Part shown: positions 36,798-46,233 of the stretch, one piece after another
How the letters are laid out: each line of letters starts with the position of its first letter
Numbering within the stretch: position 1 is the first letter of the stretch
Source: Agrobacterium pusense
GTDB lineage: Bacteria > Pseudomonadota > Alphaproteobacteria > Rhizobiales > Rhizobiaceae
Assembly: GCF_900102105.1 (NCBI RefSeq)
Contig: NZ_FNBB01000001.1
Location: 620,001 to 684,000 of the forward strand
Direction: 5' to 3'
Length of the DNA: 64,000 nt
Position numbers and translations under genes: made by a program
The notes under the pieces: model-generated
Databases searched by the model: none
What the model saw: only the letters and a program-made list of their open reading frames with translations
What the model was told of the DNA's origin: nothing

Positions 36798-36909
36798 GAC
36801 GTTCTCCAGATTAGACTGTTAGTGGTTGCGCCCGATATCGAGCTTTGGCGGGCAAAAATCAAGGCTTGCGGCGAAAAGCTTGCCGCATTCTCCTTCCTTG
36901 CCGGCTTGT

Positions 36910-38001
36910 CTATCTCTGTTTGCGGGAAAGGCGGGCCATGATCTGCGCGGTGTAATCCACCATGGGCACGATACGGGCATAATTCAGCCTGGTGGGCCCG
37001 ATGACGCCGACCGCACCAACGACACGATTGTCCTCGTCACGATACGGCGCGACGATGAGCGAGGAACCCGACAGCGAAAAGAGCTTGTTTTCCGAACCGA
37101 TAAAAATCCTCACTCCCGACCCACTTTCCGCGAGGTTGAGGATTTCAATGAGGTTTTCCTTACGCTCCAGATCGTCAAAGAGCAGGCGAACACGATCGAT
37201 GTCTTCCTCGCCGGCCAGTCCCTCCAGCAGGTTGGACCGCCCGCGAACGATGAGACGACCAAGCTTGCCGTCCTCGCTATCGCCCGCCCAGACAGCCAGA
37301 CCGCGTTCGATGAGATCCTGTGCCAGCGTGCCGAGTTCGGATTGCAGCTCCGCCTGCTGCTTCTGGAACTGGCCGCGCAATTCCTGCAGCGTCTGGCCGG
37401 ACAGATGGGCATTGATGAAATTCGCAGCCTCGGTCAACTGTGACGAAGAAATGCCAGTCGGTAACTCTATGATGCGATTTTCGACCTGATTATGATCACC
37501 CACCAGCACGGCGAGCGCCTTGGTCGGTTCGAGCCTGATGAATTCGACATGCTTGAGCACCACATCGTTCTTGGCCGTCAGCACCAGGCCTGCGCCCCGC
37601 GACATCCCGGACAACATGCGGCTCGCTTCCGTCAGCAGCCCTTCCAGCGATTGCTCGTGACCGGCGACCGGCCCGATCTGGCGATCGATACTTGCGCGTT
37701 CCTCCGCCGGCAGATCGCCTACCTGCATGAAGGCATCGACGAAAAAGCGCAACCCGGTCTGGGTAGGAAGGCGCCCCGCGCTGATGTGAGGGGAATAGAT
37801 GAGGCCCAGTTCCTCCAGATCGCTCATGACGTTCCGGACGGAGGCCGGTGAAAGCGACATCGGCAGCAGCCGCGACAGGCTGCGTGAGCCCAACGGTTCG
37901 CCGGTATCGAGATAACCTTCGACGATGCGCCGGAAAATTTCCCGCGACCGTTCATCGAGAAGCGATGCCTGATCTTTTGAAAGCGGTGCAGAAAAGCCCA
38001 T
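36910..38001 (-). CDS. hrcA: Heat-inducible transcription repressor HrcA
   Basis: A 363-residue HrcA. The N-terminal winged helix (residues 1-80; [38 protein letters not shown]) binds CIRCE sites (TTAGCACTC-N9-GAGTGCTAA) ahead of groESL. The central domain and C-terminal region ([25 protein letters not shown]) are intact. The frame opens at 38040, but ATG 38001 gives the family start [11 protein letters not shown]. It is divergent from rph. No CIRCE is visible here, so its targets are elsewhere. Confidence 0.95.
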   Translation of the reverse strand: MGFSAPLSKDQASLLDERSREIFRRIVEGYLDTGEPLGSRSLSRLLPMSLSPASVRNVMSDLEELGLIYSPHISAGRLPTQTGLRFFVDAFMQVGDLPAEERASIDRQIGPVAGHEQSLEGLLTEASRMLSGMSRGAGLVLTAKNDVVLKHVEFIRLEPTKALAVLVGDHNQVENRIIELPTGISSSQLTEAANFINAHLSGQTLQELRGQFQKQQAELQSELGTLAQDLIERGLAVWAGDSEDGKLGRLIVRGRSNLLEGLAGEEDIDRVRLLFDDLERKENLIEILNLAESGSGVRIFIGSENKLFSLSGSSLIVAPYRDEDNRVVGAVGVIGPTRLNYARIVPMVDYTAQIMARLSRKQR

Positions 38002-38137
38002 TCGTCCGTTCTTTGTCGTCCATATCCTGTCTGCCATCAATATAATGCGTCGCGCGGCCGCGGCAAAATGGAAATTGGCTTTGCAAAAGCCAGGACCTCG
38101 CCTTAGAAGGCAGGGACCAACATGGAGAGTGGATCAT

Positions 38138-38854
38138 ATGCGGCCTTCAGGCAGAAAAACCGACCAGATGCGCAAGGTTTCCTTCGAGCGCAATTTCTCG
38201 AAACATGCCGAAGGCTCCTGTCTCGTGAAATTCGGCGACACGCATGTGCTCGTCACCGCAAGCCTCGAAGAAAAGACGCCGCCGTGGCTGCGCAACAGCG
38301 GCAAGGGCTGGGTTACCGCAGAATATGGCATGCTGCCGCGCTCCACCCATGAACGCATGAAGCGCGAAGCTGCTTCCGGCAAGCAGGGCGGCCGTACGCA
38401 GGAAATCCAGCGCCTCATCGGCCGCTCGCTGCGCGCCGTCGTTGACCTGCAGGCGCTCGGCGAACGCCAGATCAGCATCGATTGCGACGTCATCCAGGCC
38501 GATGGCGGTACCCGCACCGCCTCCATTACCGGCGCGTGGATCGCGCTGCACGATTGCCTGAAGTGGATGGAAACCCGCAACATGATCAAGGTCGAGAAAG
38601 TCCTGAAGGATCATATCGCGGCGATCTCCTGCGGTATCTTCGCCAACCAGCCGGTTATCGATCTCGACTATCTCGAAGATTCCTCCGCCGAAACCGACGC
38701 GAATTTCGTCATCACCGGCTCGGGCGGTATCGTCGAGGTTCAGGGTACTGCTGAAGGCGCGCCCTTTTCCGAAGAAGAATTCCTGACGCTGCTCGGCCTG
38801 GCCAAAGCCGGCTGCAGCGAATTGGTCGCCCTTCAGAAACAGGCCATCGCCTGA
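38138..38854 (+). CDS. rph: Ribonuclease PH
   Basis: A 238-residue phosphorolytic 3'-5' exoribonuclease that trims tRNA 3' ends. Family motifs: [17 protein letters not shown], the phosphate site [10 protein letters not shown], and [19 protein letters not shown]. Exactly the usual length. The frame opens at 38045, but ATG 38138 has GGAG about 10 bases upstream. It starts rph-rdgB-hemW, a common alphaproteobacterial trio beside hrcA. Confidence 0.97.
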   Translation: MRPSGRKTDQMRKVSFERNFSKHAEGSCLVKFGDTHVLVTASLEEKTPPWLRNSGKGWVTAEYGMLPRSTHERMKREAASGKQGGRTQEIQRLIGRSLRAVVDLQALGERQISIDCDVIQADGGTRTASITGAWIALHDCLKWMETRNMIKVEKVLKDHIAAISCGIFANQPVIDLDYLEDSSAETDANFVITGSGGIVEVQGTAEGAPFSEEEFLTLLGLAKAGCSELVALQKQAIA

Positions 38855-38871
38855 GCCGACAGGAAAGCGTG

Positions 38872-39516
38872 ATGCGCAAGCTCGATACCAGAACCATCGT
38901 CGTCGCCAGCCACAACAAAGGCAAGATTGCCGAAATTGCCGATCTGATCGGCCCTTTCGGCTTTTCCGCCAAGTCGGCGGCTGAGCTCAACTTCGAAGAG
39001 CCGGACGAGACAGGCACGACCTTCGAAGAAAATGCCGCCATCAAGGCGCTTGCCTCTGCTAAGGCATCCGGTCTTCCGGCTTTGTCCGACGATTCCGGTC
39101 TGGTTATCGACGCGCTTGACGGTGCGCCCGGTGTCTACACCGCCAATTGGGCGGAGACGGCCGATGGCACACGCGACTTCGCCATGGCGATGCGGAAAGT
39201 TGAAGATGCACTGGCCGAGCATGGCGCATCGAAACCGGAAGATCGCACGGCCCGCTTTGTCAGCGTGCTGTGCCTGGCCTGGCCCGACGGTCATGTCGAG
39301 TATTTCCGTGGCGAGGTGGAAGGCACTGTCGTCTGGCCACCGCGCGGAACGAGCGGATTTGGCTATGATCCGATCTTCAAACCCGAGGGTTACGACACCA
39401 CATTCGGTGAGATGACCGCGGACGAAAAACACGGCTGGAAACATGGCGACAGCTTTGCGCTATCGCACCGTGCCCGTGCGTTTAAAAAATTCGTAGAAAC
39501 CTGCCTGGAGGCATGA
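38872..39516 (+). CDS. rdgB: dITP/XTP pyrophosphatase (RdgB/HAM1)
   Basis: A 214-residue house-cleaning NTPase removing non-canonical purine nucleotides. Signature motifs: [13 protein letters not shown] (substrate loop), [30 protein letters not shown] (metal-binding aspartates) and [11 protein letters not shown] 38869 and ATG 38872 are adjacent starts; ATG is chosen. It overlaps hemW by 4 bases (ATGA), so translation is coupled. Confidence 0.96.
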   Translation: MRKLDTRTIVVASHNKGKIAEIADLIGPFGFSAKSAAELNFEEPDETGTTFEENAAIKALASAKASGLPALSDDSGLVIDALDGAPGVYTANWAETADGTRDFAMAMRKVEDALAEHGASKPEDRTARFVSVLCLAWPDGHVEYFRGEVEGTVVWPPRGTSGFGYDPIFKPEGYDTTFGEMTADEKHGWKHGDSFALSHRARAFKKFVETCLEA

Positions 39517-40721
39517 ACCCGATGGTCGGGGAGCACCAACTTTATGCCCCCGGCGCATCGCTTCTGCCGGATACGGGCGATCCCGGTTTCGGGATTTATC
39601 TGCATTGGCCCTTCTGCGCGGCCAAATGCCCCTATTGCGATTTCAACAGCCATGTCCGCCACCGGCCGGTAGATCAGGAGCGGTTTACGGCTGCCTTCCT
39701 GCGTGAAATGGAACATATGCGGTCGCTGAGCGGCCCGCGCGTCGTCACCAGCATCTTCATGGGCGGCGGCACGCCATCGCTGATGGACCCGCAGACAGTC
39801 GCAGCACTTCTTGATGGCGTCTCGCGCTTCTGGCATGTGCCGGATGGTATCGAGATCACCATGGAAGCCAATCCTTCGAGCGTCGAGGCAGAGCGGTTTC
39901 GCGGTTACCGGGCGGCGGGCGTCAACCGCGTCTCTCTCGGTGTGCAGGCGCTGAATGACCGCGACCTGAAATTCCTCGGACGGCTGCATGATGTCGCTGA
40001 CGCCCTGAAAGCCATCAGGCTGGCGCGTGAGATTTTCCCGCGTATGTCCTTCGACCTCATCTATGCCCGCCCGAACCAGACGGTGGCCGAATGGGACGCC
40101 GAGCTGAAGGAAGCAGTCTCCTATGCCGTTGACCATCTGTCGCTCTATCAGCTGACGATAGAAGAAGGCACGCCCTTCTACGGCCTGCACAAGGCCGGCA
40201 AACTCATCGTGCCAGATGGCGAGCATTCGGCCGTGCTTTATGAAGCCACTCAGGAAATCACCGAGCGTTACGGCATGCCGGCCTACGAGGTTTCCAACCA
40301 TGCCCGGCCCGGTGCTGAAAGTCGCCACAACCTCACCTACTGGCGTTATGGCGATTACGCGGGCATCGGTCCTGGCGCGCATGGGCGCCTGACGCGCGGC
40401 TCCTCCAAGCTCGCAACGGCGACCGAACGCCACCCTGAGACCTGGCTGGAAACCGTTGAGCGGGAAGGCCACGGCATGATCGATCAGGAACTCCTCGGCG
40501 TCGATGAACAGGCCGACGAATTGCTGCTGATGGGCCTTCGCCTGCGGGAAGGCATCGATCTCGCCCGCTGGAGCGATCTTTCCGGACGCGACCTCGACCC
40601 GGAAAAGGAAGAGTTTCTTCTCCAGCACGGCTTTGTGGAGCGGCTCGGAAACTCCCGGCTGCGCTGCACCCCATCGGGCATGCTCATTCTGGACGCCGTC
40701 GTCGCCGACCTCGCCTGCTGA
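39513..40721 (+). CDS. hemW: Heme chaperone HemW (radical SAM, HemN-like)
   Basis: A 402-residue protein with the radical-SAM motif CxxxCxxC in [14 protein letters not shown] (about residues 33-46) and GGGTPSLM. The final DFNSH pattern and absence of the extra HemN N-terminal region point to HemW, a heme carrier that is often mis-annotated as coproporphyrinogen dehydrogenase. The ATG lies inside the rdgB stop overlap (ATGA). A strong terminator follows at 40762-40789. Confidence 0.9.
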   Translation: MNPMVGEHQLYAPGASLLPDTGDPGFGIYLHWPFCAAKCPYCDFNSHVRHRPVDQERFTAAFLREMEHMRSLSGPRVVTSIFMGGGTPSLMDPQTVAALLDGVSRFWHVPDGIEITMEANPSSVEAERFRGYRAAGVNRVSLGVQALNDRDLKFLGRLHDVADALKAIRLAREIFPRMSFDLIYARPNQTVAEWDAELKEAVSYAVDHLSLYQLTIEEGTPFYGLHKAGKLIVPDGEHSAVLYEATQEITERYGMPAYEVSNHARPGAESRHNLTYWRYGDYAGIGPGAHGRLTRGSSKLATATERHPETWLETVEREGHGMIDQELLGVDEQADELLLMGLRLREGIDLARWSDLSGRDLDPEKEEFLLQHGFVERLGNSRLRCTPSGMLILDAVVADLAC

Positions 40722-40761
40722 CACCCGCGCATCGGCTTTAGTCATCAAACAAGAAGAGAAT

Positions 40762-40789
40762 AAAAAAGCGGCCCGGAGGCCGCTTTTTT
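40762..40789. terminator. Bidirectional intrinsic terminator (hemW / dnaA)
   Basis: AAAAAAGCGGCC (40762-40773), loop CGGA, GGCCGCTTTTTT (40778-40789): perfect 12-base inverted repeat with T-runs both ways. Its right end touches the dnaA stop codon (40791-40789), so the dnaA terminator begins at its last codon. Confidence 0.95.
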
Positions 40790-42351
40790 CATGCGTTGTT
40801 TTCGTTGATCAGGCGCTTCAGCAGTTCGACCTCATGACCGAGCTTGGTATCGCCGGAGATCAGCTCCTCGATCTTGCGCACCGCATGCAGAACCGTGGTA
40901 TGGTCACGTCCGCCAAAACGGCGGCCGATCTCCGGGAAAGACCGCGGCGTCAGCATCTTCGCCAGATACATGGCGATCTGGCGTGGCTTGACGATGACTC
41001 GGGTGCGGCGGTTGGACACCAGTTCCTGCCGCGACACGTTGTAATGCTTGGCGACGATCCGCTGAATATCCTCAATACGCACGCGCTTGGCCTCGCCCGT
41101 GCCGACGAGATGCGACAGTAGTTCATCGACCCGGTCGACCGACAGATTCGGTTCGAAAGAGCGCCGGAACATCAGCTGGTTGAACGCACCCTCAAGTTCG
41201 CGACCGCTCGCCGTAACGCTTTTGGCGACATGGGTCAGGATTTCGTCCGAAATATCAAAGGAAGGATCTTCCTGACGGGCCGAACCGAGGCGGCGGTTGA
41301 GCATTTCATAACGCATGTCGTAATCGGGCCCTTCGATCTCGATGGCCATGCCGCCCTGAAGGCGGGAGCGCACGCGCGGATCGAGCGATTCCAGTTCCCA
41401 TGGAGCGCGGTCAGCCGCAACCACGACCTGCTTGGCGCTGTCGAGCAGCATGTTCAGCAGGTGGCAGAATTCGTGCTGGATCATCTTGCCCTGCAGAAAC
41501 TGCATGTCATCGATGACGAGCAGATCGATATTGCGCAGCGTATCCTTCAGCGTCAGAGCGTCATTGTCACGGATCGCGGTTGCGAAACGCCACATGAAAT
41601 ATTCGGCCGTCAGATAAACCACGCGCGGATTGCGCGGGCTGTCGATGGCCGCATTCGCGATAGCCTGCAGAAGATGTGTCTTGCCGAGGCCCACACCCGC
41701 ATGGATGAACAGCGGATTAAAACGCACAGCGCCGGCGCCGGCTTCTGCGATCGTCTTTGCGGCTGCAAGCGCAACACGGTTGGAGGAACCTTCTACAAAC
41801 GTCTCGAAGGTGAAACGGGTATCTAGCGGTGACCCGAACAGCGGACCGGAGCCGCCCTGACGCAGGGTTGCCTGCGCGGCCACGGGCTGCGCAGAAGGCG
41901 CCGCCGCGGGCTGCTGCGGGACAAAAGGCTTGTTGCGCTGAACCGCCCCGATTTCCTGAGCGGGCTGTGTCCGTTCCTCAGCCTGGGCCGGGCGCACCGG
42001 GCGGCTGGCCGAGCGGACCAGAATCTCCACCTTCAGCACATCCGGATCCTCGCTCTGCACGAGGCTGGTGATCAGGTCCATATAACGGTTATTGATCCAG
42101 GACTTCAGAAAGGTCGTCGGAACGGTAAAACGAACGACGCTTTTCGAAACGGAATGGAGTTTCAGCCGTGCAAACCAGCTCGCATAGACTTCCGGACCAA
42201 CCTGTGCCTTGAGCCGCGCGCTAAAACGTTCAAACAGCGCATCATGCTTCATTGCCGATTTGTCCCCTGCCGCCTCTGAGCAAGCTGCATCACATGCCTT
42301 TGGTGCGCGGTCCCCATCAGCCACCGCACCCATCGCCAAATTCAATTGCAT
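40789..42351 (-). CDS. dnaA: Chromosomal replication initiator DnaA
   Basis: A 520-residue initiator ATPase. Domain I (about 34-120; [19 protein letters not shown]) follows a nonconserved N-terminal extension. A proline/alanine/glutamine-rich linker (about 125-190) leads to the AAA+ domain with Walker [11 protein letters not shown] and Walker [11 protein letters not shown]. The C-terminal DnaA-box-binding signature is [22 protein letters not shown] 42351 (AAGG upstream) is chosen; ATG 42252 (GGGGA at about 10 bases) is a possible second start that would give the short N-terminus. Rhizobial oriC usually lies near hemE, not dnaA, and no DnaA-box cluster is seen here. Confidence 0.97.
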   Translation of the reverse strand: MQLNLAMGAVADGDRAPKACDAACSEAAGDKSAMKHDALFERFSARLKAQVGPEVYASWFARLKLHSVSKSVVRFTVPTTFLKSWINNRYMDLITSLVQSEDPDVLKVEILVRSASRPVRPAQAEERTQPAQEIGAVQRNKPFVPQQPAAAPSAQPVAAQATLRQGGSGPLFGSPLDTRFTFETFVEGSSNRVALAAAKTIAEAGAGAVRFNPLFIHAGVGLGKTHLLQAIANAAIDSPRNPRVVYLTAEYFMWRFATAIRDNDALTLKDTLRNIDLLVIDDMQFLQGKMIQHEFCHLLNMLLDSAKQVVVAADRAPWELESLDPRVRSRLQGGMAIEIEGPDYDMRYEMLNRRLGSARQEDPSFDISDEILTHVAKSVTASGRELEGAFNQLMFRRSFEPNLSVDRVDELLSHLVGTGEAKRVRIEDIQRIVAKHYNVSRQELVSNRRTRVIVKPRQIAMYLAKMLTPRSFPEIGRRFGGRDHTTVLHAVRKIEELISGDTKLGHEVELLKRLINENNA

Positions 42352-43063
42352 ATTGCCGCCTTTCAAATTGCCAATCATAGCCTGACGACCAAAATAGATC
42401 GCCAGAGATCCCCCTCGTTTATTCCCGCCCTCAGCGTTCCCCTCGAAAGAACGTCAAAGACTATTCTCGTTTGCGAGCCGGTTTCCCATTTCCCTCTCCC
42501 TCATGGAGAGGCCTGCGACACGCTCAAAACGCTCCTTTCGCCACAACCTTAAGGCGCATTTTTGAGGACAAAAAGCTCCCGCCCGTTCCGAGACCGAAAC
42601 GGTACAAAAAGCTCCATGACCTGAAAAAACGGACCTCGAAAGACCCGTCAGCAAGAAGGTGAATATCGTCGATACGAACATCGAGATAATCTGTGGACTG
42701 AGATCCGCACCCCTTGTTGGAATGCATTTAGGCAGGATCGTGGGGAGAGATCAATGGCGTTTTTTCTGCAAAAACGTAGATCGGCCATTGACTCGCAAAG
42801 GCCGTTTTGCATCACCGTCAAGGTTCAAAGCAGAATCGCTTATGAATCAATGAGATTCAATTTTGGCGTTTTTTGAGAGCCTGTTTTGGCAAAAAAATAA
42901 AAATCTTCTTGACTCAAAACTTGCCCCGACTTCCGTAGAGCAAGCTTCCCATTTTGGAGAAGACCTCCAGCAAGTAATTGTTTTTGCTTAGTTTTTCCTG
43001 TCGTTCAGTTGACACGCATTTGTCACGTTACGGGAGGAATGATTAACAGGCGGTTAGAATCAG
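42352..43063. other. Long dnaA leader/intergenic region with clustered GANTC sites
   Basis: About 710 bases without a convincing gene. Six GANTC sites (42790, 42833, 42844, 42854, 42911, 43057) lie in 272 bases, four of them within 70 bases. TGAATC/GATTCA form an inverted repeat (42843-42848 / 42854-42859). The part 42850-43010 is AT-rich with T- and A-runs. TGACA/TGTCA form another inverted repeat (43010-43025). No DnaA box matching TTATCCACA was found. The short frames here look random. This is presumably the dnaA control region. Confidence 0.6.
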
Positions 43064-43092
43064 AAAAAGCCCGGTCAAAGACCAGGCTTTTT
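43064..43092 (-). terminator. Intrinsic terminator of rpsT
   Basis: On the minus strand AAAAAGCCTGGTC-TTT-GACCGGGCTTTTT: arms 43080-43092 and 43064-43076 with one mismatch, 3-base loop and T-run, 26 bases after the rpsT stop. Confidence 0.92.
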
Positions 43093-43117
43093 GAATAATT
43101 ATTTGTAATTAGCCGGA

Positions 43118-43384
43118 TTAGGCGGAAAGAGCCTTCACGCGCTGTGCAAGACGCGACACCTTACGGGATGCCGTGTTGCCATGCAGAACGCCCTTCGTAG
43201 CGGCGCGCTGGATCTCGGGCTGAGCTGCCTTCAAAGCTTCGGTAGCGACAGCGAGATCACCGGTAGCGATTGCTTCCTCGACCTTGCGGATGAAGCCGCG
43301 AACGCGCGAACGGCGAGCCTTGTTGACTGCGGTACGGCGAGCGATCTTGCGGGTCGCCTTTTTCGCCGAAGTTGTATTGGCCAT
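43118..43384 (-). CDS. rpsT: 30S ribosomal protein S20
   Basis: An 88-residue, lysine/arginine/alanine-rich primary 16S rRNA-binding protein: [17 protein letters not shown], then [21 protein letters not shown]. Standard length. It has its own strong promoter (43514-43542), a ~120-base leader with a hairpin (43432-43446) and its own terminator. The neighbour dnaA is downstream on the same strand, an order common in Rhizobiales. Confidence 0.98.
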   Translation of the reverse strand: MANTTSAKKATRKIARRTAVNKARRSRVRGFIRKVEEAIATGDLAVATEALKAAQPEIQRAATKGVLHGNTASRKVSRLAQRVKALSA

Positions 43385-43431
43385 GTATGCCTCTCTTCGA
43401 ATTCAAACCAAATTCCGCAACCAGAGGATCG

Positions 43432-43446
43432 GGTCTTTCGAAGACC
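43432..43446 (-). promoter_or_regulatory. Hairpin in the rpsT leader
   Basis: GGTCTT (43432-43437), loop TCG, AAGACC (43441-43446): a perfect 6-bp stem with a 3-base loop, 47-62 bases upstream of the rpsT ATG. It could take part in S20 autoregulation, which is known in E. coli; here this is inference. Confidence 0.5.
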
Positions 43447-43513
43447 TCACGTAACCCAAGAATGCGGGAGTAATTTCGGACAAGCCGGATGGCTTTCCTT
43501 AACCGTGGGCGGG

Positions 43514-43542
43514 CATATACCGCTAAAGCTTACGCCCGTCAA
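43514..43542 (-). promoter_or_regulatory. Sigma-70 promoter of rpsT
   Basis: On the minus strand TTGACG (43542-43537), a 17-base spacer, and TATATG (43519-43514), about 130 bases before the rpsT ATG. The -35 matches 5/6 and the -10 is good, at optimal spacing, as expected for a ribosomal-protein gene. Confidence 0.75.
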
Positions 43543-43579
43543 CGCGCAAAACGCTTAAAAGCGCCGATATTCCGAATCC

Positions 43580-44353
43580 TTAGCGATTCCGGAAAGCAGG
43601 TTTGCGCTTTTCGACGAAGGCCGCCATGCCCTCCTTCTGATCTGCCGTGGCGAAAAGCGACTGAAAGGACCGTCTTTCATATCTCAGACCTTCCGAAAGC
43701 GGCACTTCGAAGGAACGATTGACACTTTCCTTGGCCATGAGCACGGAGGCACGCGACAGCGACGCGATGCGGGTGGCGGCCTCCACCGCCTCGTCCATCA
43801 GGTTCGCGGCCGGTACGATTCTCGATACGAGACCGGCGCGCTCGGCTTCCGCCGCATCCATCATGCGGCCAGTCAGAACGAGGTCCATCGCCTTTGCCTT
43901 ACCCACCGCACGCGTCAGCCGCTGGGAGCCGCCCATGCCTGGAATGACACCCAGCGTGATCTCCGGCTGGCCGAACTTTGCCGTATCGGATGCTATGATG
44001 AAGTCGCACATCATGGCGAGTTCGCACCCGCCCCCGAGGGCAAAACCGGAAACGGCGGCGATGACGGGTTTGCGGGTGGCCGCAACCTCGTCCCAGCCGC
44101 CAAGAAAATCGCCGACATAGGCATCGACGAAATCCAGCCCCTGCATTTCCTTGATATCGGCACCAGCCGCAAATGCCTTCTCAGAGCCGGTGATAACGAC
44201 CGCACCGATGGAATCGTCCACGGAAAATGAAGACAGGATGTGTCGCAGCTCTTTCAGAAGCACGGAATTGAGAGCGTTTAGCGCCTTTGGACGATTGAGC
44301 GTGATGACCCCTACCTCGTCGCGCTTTTCGACCAATATCGTTTCATAATCCAC
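43580..44353 (-). CDS. Enoyl-CoA hydratase
   Basis: A 257-residue crotonase. The oxyanion-hole segments [12 protein letters not shown] (about 60-71) and [11 protein letters not shown] (about 106-116) and the [18 protein letters not shown] block with both catalytic acidic positions (Glu in ELAMM region and Glu in [10 protein letters not shown]) place it as a short-chain enoyl-CoA hydratase of fatty-acid beta-oxidation. It is 27 bases after mutM, so likely co-transcribed. It is separated from rpsT by the rpsT promoter. The chain-length preference is unknown. Confidence 0.93.
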   Translation of the reverse strand: MDYETILVEKRDEVGVITLNRPKALNALNSVLLKELRHILSSFSVDDSIGAVVITGSEKAFAAGADIKEMQGLDFVDAYVGDFLGGWDEVAATRKPVIAAVSGFALGGGCELAMMCDFIIASDTAKFGQPEITLGVIPGMGGSQRLTRAVGKAKAMDLVLTGRMMDAAEAERAGLVSRIVPAANLMDEAVEAATRIASLSRASVLMAKESVNRSFEVPLSEGLRYERRSFQSLFATADQKEGMAAFVEKRKPAFRNR

Positions 44354-44380
44354 GGCAGTCTCCCCTTCTCCGTCGTTCGT

Positions 44381-45277
44381 TCATTTCTGGCAGGCGGCGC
44401 AATAAAAGGTGGAGCGGCCAGCCTGCACCACCCTGTCAACCGTACCCCTGCAGCCGGGGGTACGGCAAGGCTGCCCCTCCTGATCGTAGACCGAAAAGGA
44501 ATGCTGGAAATAACCAAGCGTTCCATCCGTCTGTATGTGGTCGCGCAATGATGAGCCCCCGGCGGCGATGGCATCGGCGATGACATCGCGGATTTTCTCC
44601 GTGAGATCGACAAGCTTCGCTGTGGGCTTGCCACCTTTCGTTACCAGCGTTCCGGCGGCACGCAGGGGGGAAAGATGGGCGCGCCACAGCGCCTCGCAGA
44701 CATAGATATTGCCGAGGCCGGCAATAACCTTCTGGTCCAGCAGCGTGCTTTTCAGCGGTTGGCTTTTACCGTCGAACCGGCTCGCGAGATAATCCGCGCT
44801 CAGCGTATTGCCTGTTGGCTCCGGGCCAAGTTCCGCAAAGGCGGGATAAAGATCGAGCTTGCTGCGCTCCACCAGATGCATGAAGCCGAAGCGACGCGGA
44901 TCATTATATATAACGCAGATGCGCTCTTCGCCTTTATCCAGATAAAAGACGACGTGGTCGTGCTTGCCGTCCTTCGAGCGGGGATGGTGGAACACGCCGG
45001 GTATGCTGCCTTCTGCATCGGCTTCCGCTTCCACGCGGAAAGAGCCGGACATGCCGAGATGGGACACGATTGTCAGCCCGTCCTCCAGCTCGATCAGAAG
45101 ATATTTTGCCCGCCTTCCGAGCGAGATGATTGTCTTCCCCTCGATAAGCTCCGCGAAATCCTCTGGAAACGGAAACCGCAGGTCGGGGCGGCCGAGATGG
45201 AGCTTGCGAACCCTTGCCCCTTCCATGGCGGGAGCAAGGCCGCGTCTGACGGTTTCGACTTCTGGCAATTCTGGCAT
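44381..45277 (-). CDS. mutM: Formamidopyrimidine-DNA glycosylase
   Basis: A 298-residue Fpg that excises 8-oxoguanine and FapyG. After start Met the catalytic Pro1-Glu2 ([10 protein letters not shown]) is intact. Lys57-type residue is in GRRAKYLL. The helix-two-turn-helix is [22 protein letters not shown]. The C-terminal zinc finger ([15 protein letters not shown], then TFYCAACQ) is complete. The frame opens at 45358; ATG 45277 is required for Pro1. Slightly longer than E. coli (269), owing to an insert around 90-115. It is divergent from ubiE. Confidence 0.96.
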   Translation of the reverse strand: MPELPEVETVRRGLAPAMEGARVRKLHLGRPDLRFPFPEDFAELIEGKTIISLGRRAKYLLIELEDGLTIVSHLGMSGSFRVEAEADAEGSIPGVFHHPRSKDGKHDHVVFYLDKGEERICVIYNDPRRFGFMHLVERSKLDLYPAFAELGPEPTGNTLSADYLASRFDGKSQPLKSTLLDQKVIAGLGNIYVCEALWRAHLSPLRAAGTLVTKGGKPTAKLVDLTEKIRDVIADAIAAGGSSLRDHIQTDGTLGYFQHSFSVYDQEGQPCRTPGCRGTVDRVVQAGRSTFYCAACQK

Positions 45278-45420
45278 CTGGCTTATCCGGCAGTTTTTCG
45301 TTAGGACCATGTGGTCTATAAAGTGCACGCGAAATGTCGCGCCCAGGCGATGCGGCAACAGATAGCGTCGCCATGGCGTTTCCGCTATGGTCCGCCACGC
45401 AATAAATATGGAGACAGACG

Positions 45421-46197
45421 ATGACCGACGCCCGTACCACCGCCCAAGGCGGCATGGAAACGTCCTATGGCTTCCACAAGGTGGACGAAGGCCAGAAGCA
45501 GGGGATGGTCAACGAGGTCTTCCACAAGGTGGCCAAGCGCTACGATATCATGAACGACGTGATGTCGGCCGGCCTGCACCGGCTGTGGAAGGACGCCATG
45601 GTGTCCTCGCTTTCGCCGCGCAAGGATCCCTCCTACAAGGTTCTGGACGTGGCTGGTGGTACCGGGGATATTGCCTTCCGGATCATCGAAGCTTCCAACC
45701 GTCTGGCGCATGCCACCGTTCTCGATATCAACGGCTCGATGCTTGCCGTCGGCGAAGAGCGCGCGGCGAAAAAGAAGCTTTCGGACAATTTGACCTTCGT
45801 GGAGGCCAATGCCGAGGAACTACCTTTTGAGGCGAACAGCTTCGACGCCTATACGATCGCCTTTGGCATTCGCAATGTTCCGCGCATCAACGTTGCGCTG
45901 AAGGAAGCGCACCGTGTGCTGAAGCGCGGCGGGCGGCTTCTGGTGCTGGAGTTTTCCGAAGTTGAGATGCCGCTGCTTGATCGCGTCTACGACGCGTGGT
46001 CGTTCAATGCCATTCCGCAATTCGGCAAGATGATCACCGGCGACGCTGAACCCTATCAGTATCTGGTCGAATCCATCCGTAAATTCCCCAATCAGGAGGA
46101 TTTTGCGACGATGATCCGCACCGCCGGCTTCTCCCGCGTGACCTATACCAATTACACCGGCGGCATCGCCGCCCTGCATTCCGGCTGGAAGCTCTAA
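45421..46197 (+). CDS. ubiE: Ubiquinone/menaquinone biosynthesis C-methyltransferase
   Basis: A 258-residue class I methyltransferase that C-methylates the demethoxy-ubiquinol ring. Motif I is [14 protein letters not shown] (about 76-89); the family blocks [32 protein letters not shown] and [13 protein letters not shown] are present. ATG follows GGAG at 6-10 bases. ubiB follows after 36 bases, a conserved pairing. Confidence 0.97.
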   Translation: MTDARTTAQGGMETSYGFHKVDEGQKQGMVNEVFHKVAKRYDIMNDVMSAGLHRLWKDAMVSSLSPRKDPSYKVLDVAGGTGDIAFRIIEASNRLAHATVLDINGSMLAVGEERAAKKKLSDNLTFVEANAEELPFEANSFDAYTIAFGIRNVPRINVALKEAHRVLKRGGRLLVLEFSEVEMPLLDRVYDAWSFNAIPQFGKMITGDAEPYQYLVESIRKFPNQEDFATMIRTAGFSRVTYTNYTGGIAALHSGWKL

Positions 46198-46233
46198 GAC
46201 CATGGCCGGCACAGGCAGGAGACAAGCATAAGC

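Noticed and set aside
36798-38137. CIRCE element for HrcA near grpE/hrcA
   Set aside because: No TTAGCACTC-N9-GAGTGCTAA match was found in the hrcA or grpE upstream regions.
43039-43098. Small plus-strand ORF of 19 codons with a GGGAGGA before its ATG, downstream of TTGACA-like sequence
   Set aside because: It overlaps the rpsT terminator stem, the Shine-Dalgarno spacing is only 2 bases, and there is no sign of conservation.
42352-43117. Chromosomal replication origin near dnaA
   Set aside because: No DnaA boxes (TTATCCACA type) were found, and rhizobial oriC is known to map near hemE.
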